From contig BSDZ01000004.1 in assembly GCA_030268105.1 (NCBI GenBank), positions 615,001 to 679,000 of the forward strand: DNA of 64,000 nucleotides, given 5' to 3'. Under the pieces are notes generated by a model. That model was not told the DNA's origin. It searched no databases and saw only the letters and a program-made list of their open reading frames with translations. The position numbers and the translations under genes are program-made. Positions 12,009 to 23,587 of the stretch are shown piece by piece (within the stretch, counting starts at the first letter, position 1; every line of letters starts with the position of its first letter). Origin of the DNA: Volvox africanus. Its lineage: Eukaryota > Chlorophyta > Chlorophyceae > Chlamydomonadales > Volvocaceae.

Positions 12009-12736
12009 CAAAAAAGTGAGAGAAAGCTCATGCGTCCTCTTTCGGTATGATGCCTTACCCTGCCTTTTAGACTCTACTGCCAACCTGCTACCTCTGTACC
12101 TGTCTTATATACGATTGGATGTGTCTTAAGTTATGAAGCCAAAAAGGCTGTTTGGACAGGTCTTCTTTCATCCGTCCGTCTGGATAATGCCGGTTATGCA
12201 GGTCGTTCAGGATCCGGCGAGAATCCGTACCTCCTGCATCATACCAGCCGCCAGACAAGTCTTCGCCGATTCCATTGGGTCCAGAGCCATCTGAGATATG
12301 GCTCTTGTTACGCCAGCCACCAGCCGCTTGAGAGGCACGCGACCAGGCAGGTACGTCCCCTGACATTTGAGCTTCATAAAACCTGGACATGGTTTGCAGA
12401 AGACCTTAAGCCATACTGTTTTTAGCAAGGAAGGTGTAAGAAAATTTTGTTTCGGTGGATACTATCTTAGTCAGGTGCTTATATGCTAGGACGGCCTCCA
12501 CGGCAACATCAAGTTACTCCGCGGCCAGGCTTTAAGCGCTAGTGTGCTATCTTGGCACTTAACTGCTCGAAACCCCATCCAAAATATTATGCATACATCG
12601 CACAGTTACGTGTTTCTAGCAGCACATACCTGTAACTCAAGGCAAGGACTTGAGAAAAGTTTTGAGCTTTTACATGATGCACGTACGCGAAAGATACAGC
12701 TACCAGGTATAGAAGTGAGCTAGCATGGAGAGCCAT
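7503..12736 (-). CDS. GH9 endoglucanase B, secreted, with Pro-rich linker and Cys-rich tail
   Basis: Predicted secreted endo-beta-1,4-glucanase (cellulase), 829 aa. Thirteen exons (minus): 12736-12630, 12382-12231, 11878-11682, 11492-11349, 11166-11036, 10884-10801, 10552-10343, 10115-10048, 9944-9782, 9639-9399, 9098-8420, 8172-8042, 7685-7503; every junction is in phase and the total is 830 codons with stop. Residues 1-24 are a signal peptide ending VKA/QN. The catalytic domain spans about 25-505: D84-A-G-D87-H carries the catalytic base, PHHR at 430-433 lines the active site, and NEVALDFNA contains the acid E485. Residues about 522-654 are a SPSPKPSPPPP-type linker, followed by Cys-rich modules (CSTCVKSV, CFTCVTTT, CGDC) spread over three exons. 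This architecture, GH9 then Pro/Ser linker and Cys-rich modules, is known from volvocine cellulases. Paralogue A lies 3.6 kb downstream on the same strand. The final exon is the least certain. Confidence 0.93.
10561..10590. repeat. GGGTC pentanucleotide repeat abutting a splice acceptor
   Basis: Five GGGTC units plus one GGGTT. On the coding (minus) strand this is (GACCC)n and it forms the last 30-odd bases of intron 6 of GH9 gene B, directly before the acceptor CAATGCAG at 10560-10553. It therefore takes the place of the pyrimidine tract. Confidence 0.9.
11973..12008. repeat. Compound TG/GA microsatellite in intron 2 of GH9 gene B
   Basis: A run of TG dinucleotides to about 11989 passes directly into GA dinucleotides to about 12008. 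It lies in the intron between exons 2 and 3. No function is suggested. Confidence 0.9.
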
Positions 12737-13835
12737 CTGAGCGTTTTGAGTGTTCAGGACTTTTCAGGGGGTTGTGATGAAATTATAGGGATGCAAAACC
12801 AACATACATACCTACATAAAAAATTTGTTGTGTTCGCGCGGATTACAGTACGGTTGCGACGGCACAAGCTTCCGTCAGACTTCCGCAATGCTTCCTTCGC
12901 TTTCTCAGTCGTGATGACCAATCATGACCAATCATGACCAGTAATAATGCCGAGCTAGTTTGCTATCGTCCAAGTGAAAAAACATTCTATGTTTTTCCTT
13001 GTCTTGCTCAGTTTGGAGTGGAATACAATTGCCGTTTTCACTATCCCGTACTAACGCCCGTACCAGCTTAGACATCCGACCAGCAATGTGCGCAGCAGGA
13101 GGACGTGAGGAGGATTTGCAATTATCCCCTCATGGGAGAGGATCGGAGCAGCCACAGGAAACACCCCAACTTTGCCCCATCCGGCCACAGAAAATTACTG
13201 ACCAGGTGGAACGACTTACAGACCCCAAAGCGCAGGCCCACTGGTCCAAAATTCATCCTGCCAATAGCTTTCGTAAGCGTAGATATCCCGAAGGCCTACG
13301 CTGTGTCTGAGGAGGTACGAGATTACATCGTGAATGTAGGTTGGCAAACAGCAGTCGGGCTAGCTAGGCTGATGGCCCACAATTGCACTGCAAAGATCAT
13401 GTCCGGCTCACTCCTGGCCCGGCTATAGAACAAAAGAGATGGAAAAACCGGATGAACCCCTTTAGAGCCGCATCACAACCCAAGCAAAATTGAGCCGGGC
13501 AGAAACTCCTCTTCATGGTTGTACAACTAATGTTTCTGCCCTACATTTCGCCGCGGTAAGCAACATAAAAAGCCCTGATACTTCCGTCTTCCAACGAGTC
13601 GCAACGGCTACGCTACCCACAACTGCTCATAAGACGGTGAGCATGCATGGTCAACAAATCCGTCTCCAGCATGCTGCAGATAGACAGCCGGCTGGCTCCC
13701 AACCTAGCTGCTAGGATGATGCCGTCCCTCCTTCCCAAGGACCGCGACATGGTGCCTCCTTTCCGCAACCATTTCGCGCATCCGGCTCACCACCCCATGA
13801 CTCCCAACTTTCTCCGGTAAGTCTGCCTTGTCAGC
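12737..13835. other. Intergenic: GH9 gene B promoter side and 3' flank of the Ala-rich gene
   Basis: No supported gene. A 10-bp direct repeat (ATGACCAATC, nearly three copies) occurs at about 12913-12940. A plus-strand frame at 13105-13428 contains a word faintly like a reverse-transcriptase block (FVSVDIPKAY) but nothing else to support it. The stop of the large minus-strand gene is at 13836, so its 3' UTR must fall here; I saw no clear TGTAA signal close by. Confidence 0.5.
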
Positions 13836-16800
13836 TCATGATTTAATGCCGTGACGTGGCCACTCCATCTTGCCCGTGGCGCTGCTGACTGTGGTGACAA
13901 TACCTCCGGCGCAGGCAGAGCCCGCTTCTGAAGCCCCAGCTAAGGTTGCTTCTCCATCACTGAGAGAGACCGTCACTACTGGCGGCACATCTGCATCGGG
14001 GCTGATGATTTGCTTGACGAGTACGTCAACGCGTTGGAAGCCCTCTGATGCAAAGGGCGCGGACGTACCTACGTAGGGCTTCTGTTCCAGCGGCCGCTCC
14101 CAGTTGACCTCGGTGTCTGATGAAAAATTGTTGCCACGAGTCTTTGACGTGGTGTTGGCCTCGCCGTGCCGATCTCCCCCATAAGTGCCCTCAGCTCTGC
14201 CCCGCTTCCGGTTTTCGACGACCGTGCGGAGCTCCGCAGCCGCCCTTATTGCAGCCATGTATGCTGACTGGCCAGCACCCACGGCGGCGTCTCCGACAAC
14301 GTGGGCGCAGTCCGTCATGGCATGAGCCATTTCTTCACCAGCCTCGACAGCGGCTGCGGCTGATGCGTCTAACACGCTCCCAATCCTCTTACCCGCCTGT
14401 CTCAACCCTTCCACGGCTCTTTCTTCCGCACGGATAGCACCCTTCGTCGCTGCGCATGCTGCATCCCTCGCAGCCTTATCGATGTGGACCACGGCTCCAG
14501 CGATTGCGTCCCCTGCGGCCCCCTTCCCCACCGACCTCATCTGATGTGTGGCATCAGCAACAGCGCAAGCGGCGTGCCCAATGGCGTCCTGTACAGCGGT
14601 CGCCGCGTCGGTCCCAATACTTGCAGCCTCCGTCACAGTGCTTGCCACGTGCCCGGCGGCCTCTTCTGCAGCACCCGCCGCCTTCTGCGCCACACCCAGT
14701 GAAGCTTCACGGACGGCGTTCCCAACGTGCTTGACTGCATCTTTGCTAGCTTTCATAGTATGGCTGAGAGTCGATCCTGCATTACGTGCCGCCGCGGCTG
14801 CCGCCACTGCTGCCGCCTCCGCGGCGCAGCGACCACTATGCAGTGCGTTTTCCGCAGCGCACTTCGCCGCATGCTCAGCGGCAGTAGCGACATCGGCCAC
14901 ATGATGTGCCGCCATCGCCGCCTTCTCAACAGCGTCGGACGTAATGTCTACGACGCGTTGAACCGTGTTACTTGCTGTGCCCTGTGCGGCAGCTGCGGCC
15001 CGCTTTGCAACTGTCTCGACGGCTTCAGATGTCCTCCGCATGTGCGCGTGGACGTCGCGCCCGACCTCGCCGCCGGCGGCCATCCAGCACGCGGCCGTAT
15101 CCACACCCGCCTGCAGAACACATTCCCCGGCATCGCGCACATTTTCTGCCGTACATGCTGCTGCTGCGCCTATTGCCCGTATCGCTCCAGACCGTGGCTG
15201 CACGGGGATCGCTATAGCAGTGCCGCCGACGTCGGCTGCCGTCGTCAATTGGCAGTGCCGTGAATTAGCCCCATTGGCGTCCCACGTTGCTTCTTCCATC
15301 GCCGCCATCCCATCACCTACTACTGCCTGTGCATCCCTGCTTGTTTTCCCGCCCCTATCGACAACAATGTCAGATATGTTTCGTGCAATGCCGGCAACGA
15401 TGCGCGCCGAGGAATGATAAGGCCCACGGAGGCCATGTGACATGACAGCAAGCAGAAACCCCGTTGACGCAGCGCTACGCCGCTCGGTCTGCGCCAAAGT
15501 TCGCGCGAGCCTCGTCAGCAACGAAAATGGCCCATACAAGTTGGCGCCAGCAACAATACGAGCGTCATCAACCTCAGCACCTATGGGCCGCAGCGCCCAT
15601 GCGCGCGGCCACAACAACAACAGGCGGGCATTCCGGATCAGACAGGTCCACAGCGCGTTGCCTCCGCTGCATATCTTTCGTACGCCGGCGCGCCACCCCA
15701 AAGCTGCCAAGGTAGCCGCCTCATGCACGATGCTGGCCACCAAGAGTCCTGTTCGGTCGGCGGCGTGCAGGGCCGCATGCAGGACCTGCTCGCCTGCAGC
15801 GTGGAATCCATCAGCGGCGCGGCTAGATAACTCTACGGCAGCACTTGCGACGGCGCCGGCGCCGTCCGCCCCTGCACGCCGTGCTGCCGTCACCGCCTCG
15901 ACCGCTTGCTCCTCACCGTGTGCCAGTGCATCCACTGCCGCATGCCCAGCGCCTGTCACCGCCTTTCGGGCCTGATTCAGGGCCTCCAATCCCGCGTCCG
16001 CACCCGCTCGGCCGGCATGGGATGCAGCATCTGCCGCAGCACGTGCGCCATGCTGCACATCGGTGCTGATCCGCACCGCCATGTCAGCGGCCTTCTGTGC
16101 GGCTTTCCGTTGTAAATCCTCAGCAGCTGCCAGCGCCTCCTTGGTGCAATGCCCGAGGGCCTCTGTCGCGCCCTTGGCGCCAGCAGCCACCGCCGCGCCT
16201 GCGTCATGGGTCCATGTCGCAGCCTCCCGCGCGAACTTGGTCCCCACAGCAGCGGTGCCAGCCGCGGCGGCAGCGGCGGTGTCCCCGGCACAAGCCCGCG
16301 CCGCGCGGATCATGTCCGCCGCGCCGACAGCCGCACTGCCAAGAGCAGTCGCCCCGTGGGAGAGTGTGTGCTGGACGGCCGCTCCACCGTGCTCTAAGGT
16401 GTGAGCGACTGATGCCAAACGACTGATGTCCTTGGCGGCGACGGCTGCCCTCCGCACGCCCCCAGAGCCCCCCTCAAGAGCCTCCTGCGCCACATCCCCC
16501 ACGCCCCGAAGCGCCGCACCCACTGGTTGCGCCTGCCGCTGCACCGTGAGACGTGCCGCGTGCAGCCCGTCTGGCGGGTGCTGAGCTTCAGTTGCTGGCC
16601 CTGCACCCGGCCTCACCACCGGCTCATGGGTCTCCAGCTTGATGAAGTACGGCACACCTAACTGCCGAGCTGCCGTGTCAAGGTACCTGGACACCTCTAC
16701 CTGCACAGCCTTAGCGGCTTGGAGCTCCCCCATCATAGGATCTCCTGACTCACGGGCTTCCGTATCGCCGTTCACCACTACAGCGTTCATTGCACCACCC

Positions 16801-19800
16801 TCCGCAGCCACAGCCTCTGCAACTTCTGCCTGTGCTGCCGCTGCGTCCGGTTTGGTTCCGCTCCCGATGGGAACGTCAGAAGTGGGGCGCAGTACTGGGT
16901 GGCTGGTTCTGAGAAGGGGCTTCACGGTGAGGCTCGCGGGAGGTCGGTCTGGGTGCATCTCTGTGCTCTCTGCAGGGGCGGCTGTCGGGGCCGCTGGACC
17001 ATAAGAAAGGTCACGTTCGAGGTGGACGGCGTTGGCCGCTGTCCCGGTAAACTGGTGCGGGTGGGGAGGGGTTGCGTCTGCGGAGCGGAGCAGTCGCTGC
17101 GCCTGATTGAAACTGCAGGCAGGTGGGTGGGCAGGCCGTTGCCATGGGCAGTTTGTCCCCGAGGGACCGGTCAATTGGTAAGGAGAAAGGGAAGTGCAGT
17201 GGTGGGAATTTGGGGCTCATGGTCGGCTGGGAGCTCAGTGGTGCGCAGGCGCGGTTAAAGTTCGGAGGCTATATGGTCTCGGGTATCTTGCAAGCACACG
17301 GGACTGTCCGTGCTGGTAAACGCAGGGTCCAAAATCAACAGCGCAAGAAACCGACAGAGGGAGCCTGTTAGGTCGCTTTATGCGCGCTGGTCGATTCGGG
17401 GACCACTACTACGAAGTAACACGAAACTAAAAGGCTCAAGGATTAGGGGGCCCCTTCTCCGGAGGCAGACTGAACTACCCCCCCCCCCCGAAGCACCGCG
17501 CTCATCCAGACCACTGCCCGCGCCCTTCTTATCAAGACCTAACCAGTCGTTTCTGGTCAGGAGGCCTCCCTGGATGAGCGGATGGGCGGATGCGCGGATG
17601 GGCGGATGGGCGGATGCGCGCAGAAAACACACAATAACAAATCACCTGCCACATGGTGCGCCTCAAGTATACAAACGCGCGCGCCACGGGTAGGCCTTTT
17701 TAGCTTCCTCCATTGACCCCTTAACCCCTCACTCACTGGGACGTTGCCTGTTCCAACTTCCGTACTGCCAAGCTCCACATCCGCTTTACCTGCTCGTCCA
17801 GGTCCATCGCTGAATCCATGGTGTCGTCGCCGATTCTGCTGCCGCTGCTGGCAACGGCCGCGCCATCGTCGCCAACGTGGCCGCTGGCTACCCTGTTTCG
17901 GCGACTTCCGATGTCGCCGCCGCCAGATAGCCGGTCCTGCAGCGCCTTGAAGGGCACTCGCAGGATTCTGACAATGCTGCTGACTCCTCCCCACGTATGA
18001 CCACTATAAACTCCATGTGGGCCTCTTTCCCATGCGGGCTCATCCCCCGCGATGACGACGAGTGGCTCTGAAGGCGAACCAGCTGTGGATTGGTTTGAAA
18101 CCTCCCTTCGGTGCGGCGGTGTGGGCAGCATGGTGGATCGCGGCGCTGGTGCCGGTGCCGGCGCGACTGGCCTCTGCTTTACAGCACGTACAACACTTTT
18201 GCGCGCGTCTGCCAAAGCTGATGCCAGGTCAGCCATGGTCTTGTGTACGGCATCACTCCAGGGAAGCCCTGGTGATATGGGATTGTACCGGGTAGTGATT
18301 CCATCGCCCGCGTCACTGTCATTAGACCACGCGACATACAATCTGCAATCCTCCAACTGCTCCACGTTTTGCACCTCACCGAATACCCGGCAACCGGTGC
18401 CAGCCCGCTGCGACGTGCCGGCGGGCAACTCTGCAGCTGCGGCGGGTCTGCCGAACCAGCTTGAGGAGCCGACCCAAGATCCTGATGACCTTTTCTCCCT
18501 CTTCCTTTTTTCGCCCGCCACAACGCCCTGCGCACTCTGGCTACGGCCCAGTGGCAGGCCTATCATACCGGCGAAATCCGCTGCACGCGCCCACGCATCC
18601 TGTATAACGTGTCCCCGATTTAGGCCTCGCAACCAAGCCACCACGCCCGTTGCAGGTCGCGGCGGAGGCGGCGGCGAGGATGCCGCCTCCCTCGCCTCCT
18701 GCGACGGCGGCGACATGGGTCCCCTGTCGCGGCTCGGCTCCGAAGACATTACGTCCAGGAACGCCTCCGCCTGGCGGAGCGCCTCGCGAACCTCGATCAG
18801 CACCCCAACAACGTCGCGCCGGGCGCGCTCCATGTCGTGCTGTTGCTGCTGCTGCTGCGCCGCAGATTCGCTGCCCGATTCGCTGCTCCCATCGGCGGTT
18901 ATGGCGGCGTGCTCGACAGCGGCATGGAGAACATCCACGGGCTCGGCGGCGTCATCGATGTGCGACATGATTGTCTTGCGCCTGTGCACGTGTGCAGGTG
19001 TGAACACGTACGCGGGGTCAGTAGTCGTCGTTCAGCCAGCTTGGGCCGGGACCGGGGCTCCCGGGTCTCTCCGAGAGCAACTTCCTAGGGATCTGAGTTG
19101 GCGGCCAACAGGGAATGCCTAGGGGCGACTTTGCCGCAGAGACTTCGCCGCTGCAGATGCACACACAGACACACAGACACACACAGACACACACAGACAC
19201 ACAGACACACAGGCACAGATAAATAGATATGTGTGTGTATTCTAACGTGCGCATGTGGGTTTCTCAGGGAGCAGCTCTACCAAAGACACCGCATATACAC
19301 CTCACTACCATCGTACAATTGTTCCCAAACTTGTTTTGATAGATGCGGATTGAACAGCACACCGTCTCGTTCCAGTTCGTCTTACCTGGCGCTCCTATCC
19401 TCCAGCAGGTCCCGCACGAGATCTAGCCCCGCTGCTACGGCTATGCTCTTTCGAGTCCCGTTTGAACCCCGGCTCAGAGCCGGCTCTGCAAAGGCTGCAC
19501 GGTTCCGCAGCCGCTGCGCCCAGCTGCGTGCCTCTGCCAGCGCCTTCCGACTCACGAACGCAAGGGTACCCTGGGGCAAGCCCAACAGAACCTGCCGCGC
19601 CGACTCGGCGTCCTCCGGAAGTTCTGACAATGAGGGCAGATGCGGGTGCGGCGGGAGACCGATTGTTGGCACATGCATATCCGCCAGGCAGTGCCCCTCG
19701 ATTTGAACTGTCCCTGCCAACTCCGTCCGGTCTTCCTCCGCTGCGTTTTGTGCATCGACGCATGCGTTGCTCGGTAGCACTTGTGCCGGTGTCGGATGAT

Positions 19801-22209
19801 GGTGATGGTGGGTAGGGGATGGCACCTTAAAGTGCAAGCCCAGGGCGTCAGCGAGGGATGCGACCCGGGCGCCCACTGCTGCTGCCGCTGTGCCAGCGGC
19901 GGCAGCAGCAGCAAATTGTGGCGGCGGTGGAGAAGCGGCGTCGTAGAGGAGCAGGAGCGCGTCATGGACATGGCCGGCGGCTCCGGCGACAATGTCGTGG
20001 GCAGTAACATGGGCGCCGTGCTCTCCGTAGCCCAGAGCCATGCGGACAAGCTCCTGCGGGGGAGCGAGGCTGATCTGGTGGGATGGACGGTAAAAAGGGT
20101 TGCTCTATGAAGCAGAGGCCAGCGAGCAGTGCAGCCACGCGTTTCGTTTGCGCATGACATGGCGTCTGCTATGGCGACGTCCTGGCCTGCTCCAAATGAT
20201 TCGAAATTTGGAGAGCTGGCGCATGATTGGCTTCGGCAGCCGGTGTCCCTCCCATTAAACGGAGCTTAACACGGACGAAACTGGAGGTACATACAACTGT
20301 GGGTACATTTTTGCAACATAGCAGGCAGGGGTACCATAACCCCGAACAAATTCGGTAAGCCGGCATCACTTCATGCGACATCGTGGCAACCAGGGTGTTA
20401 AATCGAAATCAACAGCTACTAATCATACTTCTGCTCCAAATCGCGGTGAGGATACGCCAAGGGTTCGGTCAGTGAGGAGGCGGGTCAGTGCCGGAACCTC
20501 GTCAGGGTTGTCGCCTGCTGGATAATGCCTGGGTCGCACCTCAGCCGCGGCCAGCTCCTCGCCCACCCGCGCAATGACGGCCTCCAGCCATCGCGAAATA
20601 GTGGCGGTCACCGCGGCCGGCGCCCGCTCGGTGCCCGCGCCATGGCTACCGGTTACTTCCGCGTCGCGGTCAGTGGCGGGCATCGAATCGCCCACTTCGG
20701 CCGGCTCGCCAAACTCCAGTGTCAGCGCCAGGTCTTCCATGTGTCGTTGGCTGGCGGCCAGAGCGTCGGCCAGGGGCTGGAGCAGCTTGGGGCTGCTGAG
20801 GTCGGCATCGGACTGGGCGAGGCGCTCGAGTGCGCTGCAACCGCAAGAGTACAGTGCACATGGGGTGAGGCTCAGTTGCAAAGAAGGGTTAGAACGACTG
20901 ATGCAGGTACCAGATCCCACTGAACGCCTGTCGTTATAATGTGGTCCGCGTGCCAAAGCGGAAGACGGTCTTAAATCCATAAACCCGTCAAATCCACGCT
21001 GGGTATTGGGTACACACTAACCAGACATCGCGTTGAAGTAAAGTGTTGTGGATGGGCGCAAGACCCCGTCGCGTTTGGAGTCCAAATGCGCACCTGACCG
21101 CAGCGACGCCGTGTATATAGAACGGCCGCGGTGTGCACCTTAGCGCCAAGGAGTCCTTCCAGGAGGTTCTCTATCTGAAGCGCCGACGTACCAGCGGGCT
21201 TCCCTCTTCCAGTGAGCACCTAGAACTGGTAGCTCGAAAGCCCCTATCATCCTCCCACGTGTTTCCAAAATCGCATGATCACGCATCATACCCACCTAGT
21301 AAGGCCCCGAAGCTCAGCCACCAACACTCGCACGTGCTTGTCCACGCCCACCACCGCAGCCAGGCTGGTGTGGAGCACTGCTTGGCAAGGCCTCAACGCC
21401 TCACCAGGACCAGAAGGAGGCTGAGCTTGCGTTGGAATCTGTTTTTCGCGTGCAACATGCGTCGCCGCTTTATCAAGATGCCCCAGCGTATGCAAGCCTG
21501 TGTTTGGGCACTGACGTTGTTCCCCTTGTTGCTGGTCAGGGTGTAAACTCTCGTGCTCCTGCAGCAGCTGCTGCACTTCCTTGAGTACCCAAGGGTTCTC
21601 CTCCCACCCCGCCAGGTCGTGCATATCAGCACTTAGACCCTGTAGCGCATGAGCCGCGGCCTTCTCCGCGCTTTGCATAGCGCCGCGCAGGGAGCGCAGC
21701 CGGCGTATCAATACCGCAACTGCGCCGCGTAGTACATCCAAGGGCGGGCCCCGCGGCGAAGCAGGCAAGTAACGGCTGTGGTGCAGGTCGGAGGGACATG
21801 CGTTGAAGGACGAGGACGACCTTTCGGCATCATCGGTTGTATGATGGCCTACGCCATCTGCTGCTTCATCCACGGTTTCCGGTTCCGGGACAACGCAGGG
21901 CGCAATGACGTCCCAGGAGCGCGGATCCAGTAGCCCTATTCCTATAGCACCCACGTCGCCGAGGGCGCTGTGCTGCTGGAGATGTGGTTCTTCATGTTGG
22001 CGGCCGGCTTGAGCATCCCTGGGCTGGTCTGCTTTGCCGCTACCGGAGGCGCTAATCGGCTTGCCTGCCGAGGCGCGGTGCGAAGTGCTTGACTGGACCG
22101 GGGTGCACAGAAGGAGCAGCAGGAGGCCCGCCGTACACGATGCTGCGATAACCGGTGAACAGGGCCTGCACGGCGGCCTTGACAGGGGACGCTGCCTAGA
22201 CAAAGTCAT
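13836..22209 (-). CDS. Giant secreted or anchored protein with Ala-rich amphipathic helix arrays (2176 aa)
   Basis: Family not recognised. Exons (minus): 22209-21296, 20834-20429, 20074-19386, 18981-17737, 17112-13836. Phases agree at all four junctions and the sum is exactly 2177 codons, which supports a single gene. The ATG at 22209 opens a basic stretch and a hydrophobic core (CTAGLLLLLLC) typical of a signal peptide or anchor. The N-terminal 1080 residues are low-complexity and mixed, with a polyQ tract, basic patch EKRKREKR and predicted short helices. The last exon (about 1090 residues) is dominated by Ala-rich amphipathic helices such as AEEAAGHVASTVTEAA and KAAQKAADMAVRI, resembling LEA group 3 or apolipoprotein-like repeats. 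A segment at about 15250-15690 interrupts this with a hydrophobic, non-repeat stretch. The acceptor of exon 3 could be 20074 or 20053 (7 residues). Homology to lipid-surface or desiccation proteins is inference from composition only. Confidence 0.75.
17578..17620. repeat. 8-bp tandem repeat in intron 4 of the Ala-rich gene
   Basis: About five units of GCGGATGG or GCGGATGC. It lies between exons 4 and 5 of the minus-strand gene. No coding role. Confidence 0.8.
19160..19213. repeat. CA-rich microsatellite (ACACAG units) in intron 3 of the Ala-rich gene
   Basis: Interrupted ACAC and ACAG units over about 54 bases. On the coding strand it is a TG/CTGTG tract between exons 3 and 4. Confidence 0.9.
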
Positions 22210-22613
22210 TTTGAACTGGCCTAAACCTTCTTGCGGGTGATTCAGGTAATGAAAGCATATGAATTTGGTGATCCGTTAACTTATTGAAAACAATGATGGA
22301 TGAAATTTAGCAGTTTGTATTATTGTCCAATGACATCAAACTGTCGACCGACCCTTGGGGCAACTTATCGTGATAAAATCATCGTCGGATTAACGCAGCT
22401 TCAAAACTAGCTACACGATACATGGTGGATTCTAACACTTTTTATATGCTTTGAATTTTCTTTTTGCTTGTGAGCTGCCGTCGGCGGTTAGTGACTACTA
22501 TCTCGAAATGGATGCTGTCGACACACTTTAATCTCTTTACCGCTTTGAGCTTTAGTAAGCGATGTTACAAAGGGAGCCATGTTCAAGTTAACGAGGACCC
22601 ACCATGCATTCTG

Positions 22614-22701
22614 AGCCGAGGAGATTGTCAGGTAGACCGCTCGCCGGGAACACGCGTTGACGTGTTCCCGGCGAGCGGTCTACCTGACAATCTCCTCGGC
22701 T
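22614..22701. repeat. Perfect 41-bp inverted repeat with 6-bp loop
   Basis: The left arm (22614-22654) is the exact reverse complement of the right arm (22661-22701); the spacer is CGTTGA. All 41 pairs match, and complementarity stops sharply on both sides. The arm contains GGTAGACCGCTCGCCGGGAA. It sits upstream of the LINE reverse-transcriptase blocks. Such a palindrome would form a very stable hairpin or cruciform. It may be a fold-back element, a replication-template-switch product, or an assembly artefact. Confidence 0.95.
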
Positions 22702-23468
22702 GTGGAAGGCATCAGCGCAGGGAGGATGCGACAGAGGTTACGATGATGCGGCTCCCAAGCAAGCAAGGTGGGTCAACTTGAGCATCGCTTCAGGGAAGCG
22801 TATCGACAGTATTATTCATCCCAAGGCACCTTCCTACGCTTGTTTGCATGTTGGCAGGACCCCACTTAAGCTGTTACCCTGATGATCGACCCCAGTACGT
22901 CAGTCAACTACCGACCCATCACTCTGTTGGGTACAGATCATCGGCCTTGGCATGGGTGCTCACACAGCGCCTCTTACCAGTCTTCATCCAACTTTTTTAT
23001 ACAAGGCGAACAGCATTCTTGACAGGACGACATATCACTGACATTATGCGTGTGCTTCAACTCCTGCCAGCCCTACTACACACAGAAGAACACACTTGCC
23101 TCATTGTGTTCCTCAGCTTCTGTTAGGCATATTATTATTCTTATTATGGTGACACCGCTCTTAGGCTGGCGTGTGTTATAGGGAGCTCCGGGGGTCAATT
23201 ATACACCATTGGGCACGCGCACCCCATCGTTGGGGTCGCAAGGGGTTACTGGGTTGTTTGATTTCGCAGATTCTCTTATTCGCTGCGACCTCTATCCATG
23301 CACCCCGCACCACAAGGCCCCCTCAGGGGCTATGGACTTCTAAACTCTGGCTAAGGTGTTTGGGGGACCTGCTCTCGGCCGCACTTCTAAACAGACACGT
23401 ATCCAAATGAACTAACATAGCCGCAGGTGTACGACAAGGGTGTCAGCTCCGGTGCTCTATTTCGCGCC

Positions 23469-23587
23469 AGCACAAGCTCTTCCCCAGCACAAGCTCTTCC
23501 CCAGCACAAGCTCTTCCCCAGCACAAGCTCTTCCCCAGCACAAGCTCTTCCCCAGCACAAGCTCTTCCCCAGCACAAGCTCTTTCCT
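23469..23587. repeat. 17-bp tandem repeat, seven units
   Basis: Six perfect copies of AGCACAAGCTCTTCCCC and one imperfect copy (AGCACAAGCTCTTTCCT). It starts just after the GVRQGCQL reverse-transcriptase block of the LINE remnant. Because 17 is not a multiple of three, a read-through peptide has a 17-residue period. No spacers are present, so it is not a CRISPR array. Confidence 0.95.

Noticed and set aside
13256..13330. Reverse-transcriptase-like word FVSVDIPKAY
   Set aside because: Single isolated match without other RT blocks around it.
14548..16404. Several long plus-strand Ala/Cys-rich frames
   Set aside because: Antisense shadows of the GC-rich Ala-rich exon; they show no motif, signal or splice logic.
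21139..21219. Candidate 27-codon exon (acceptor TTCTAG, donor AAG/GTGCAC) of the Ala-rich gene
   Set aside because: It cannot be joined in phase to the next exon, whereas splicing 21296 directly to 20834 is in phase.
23469..23587. CRISPR array
   Set aside because: The 17-bp units are contiguous with no spacers and the host is eukaryotic.
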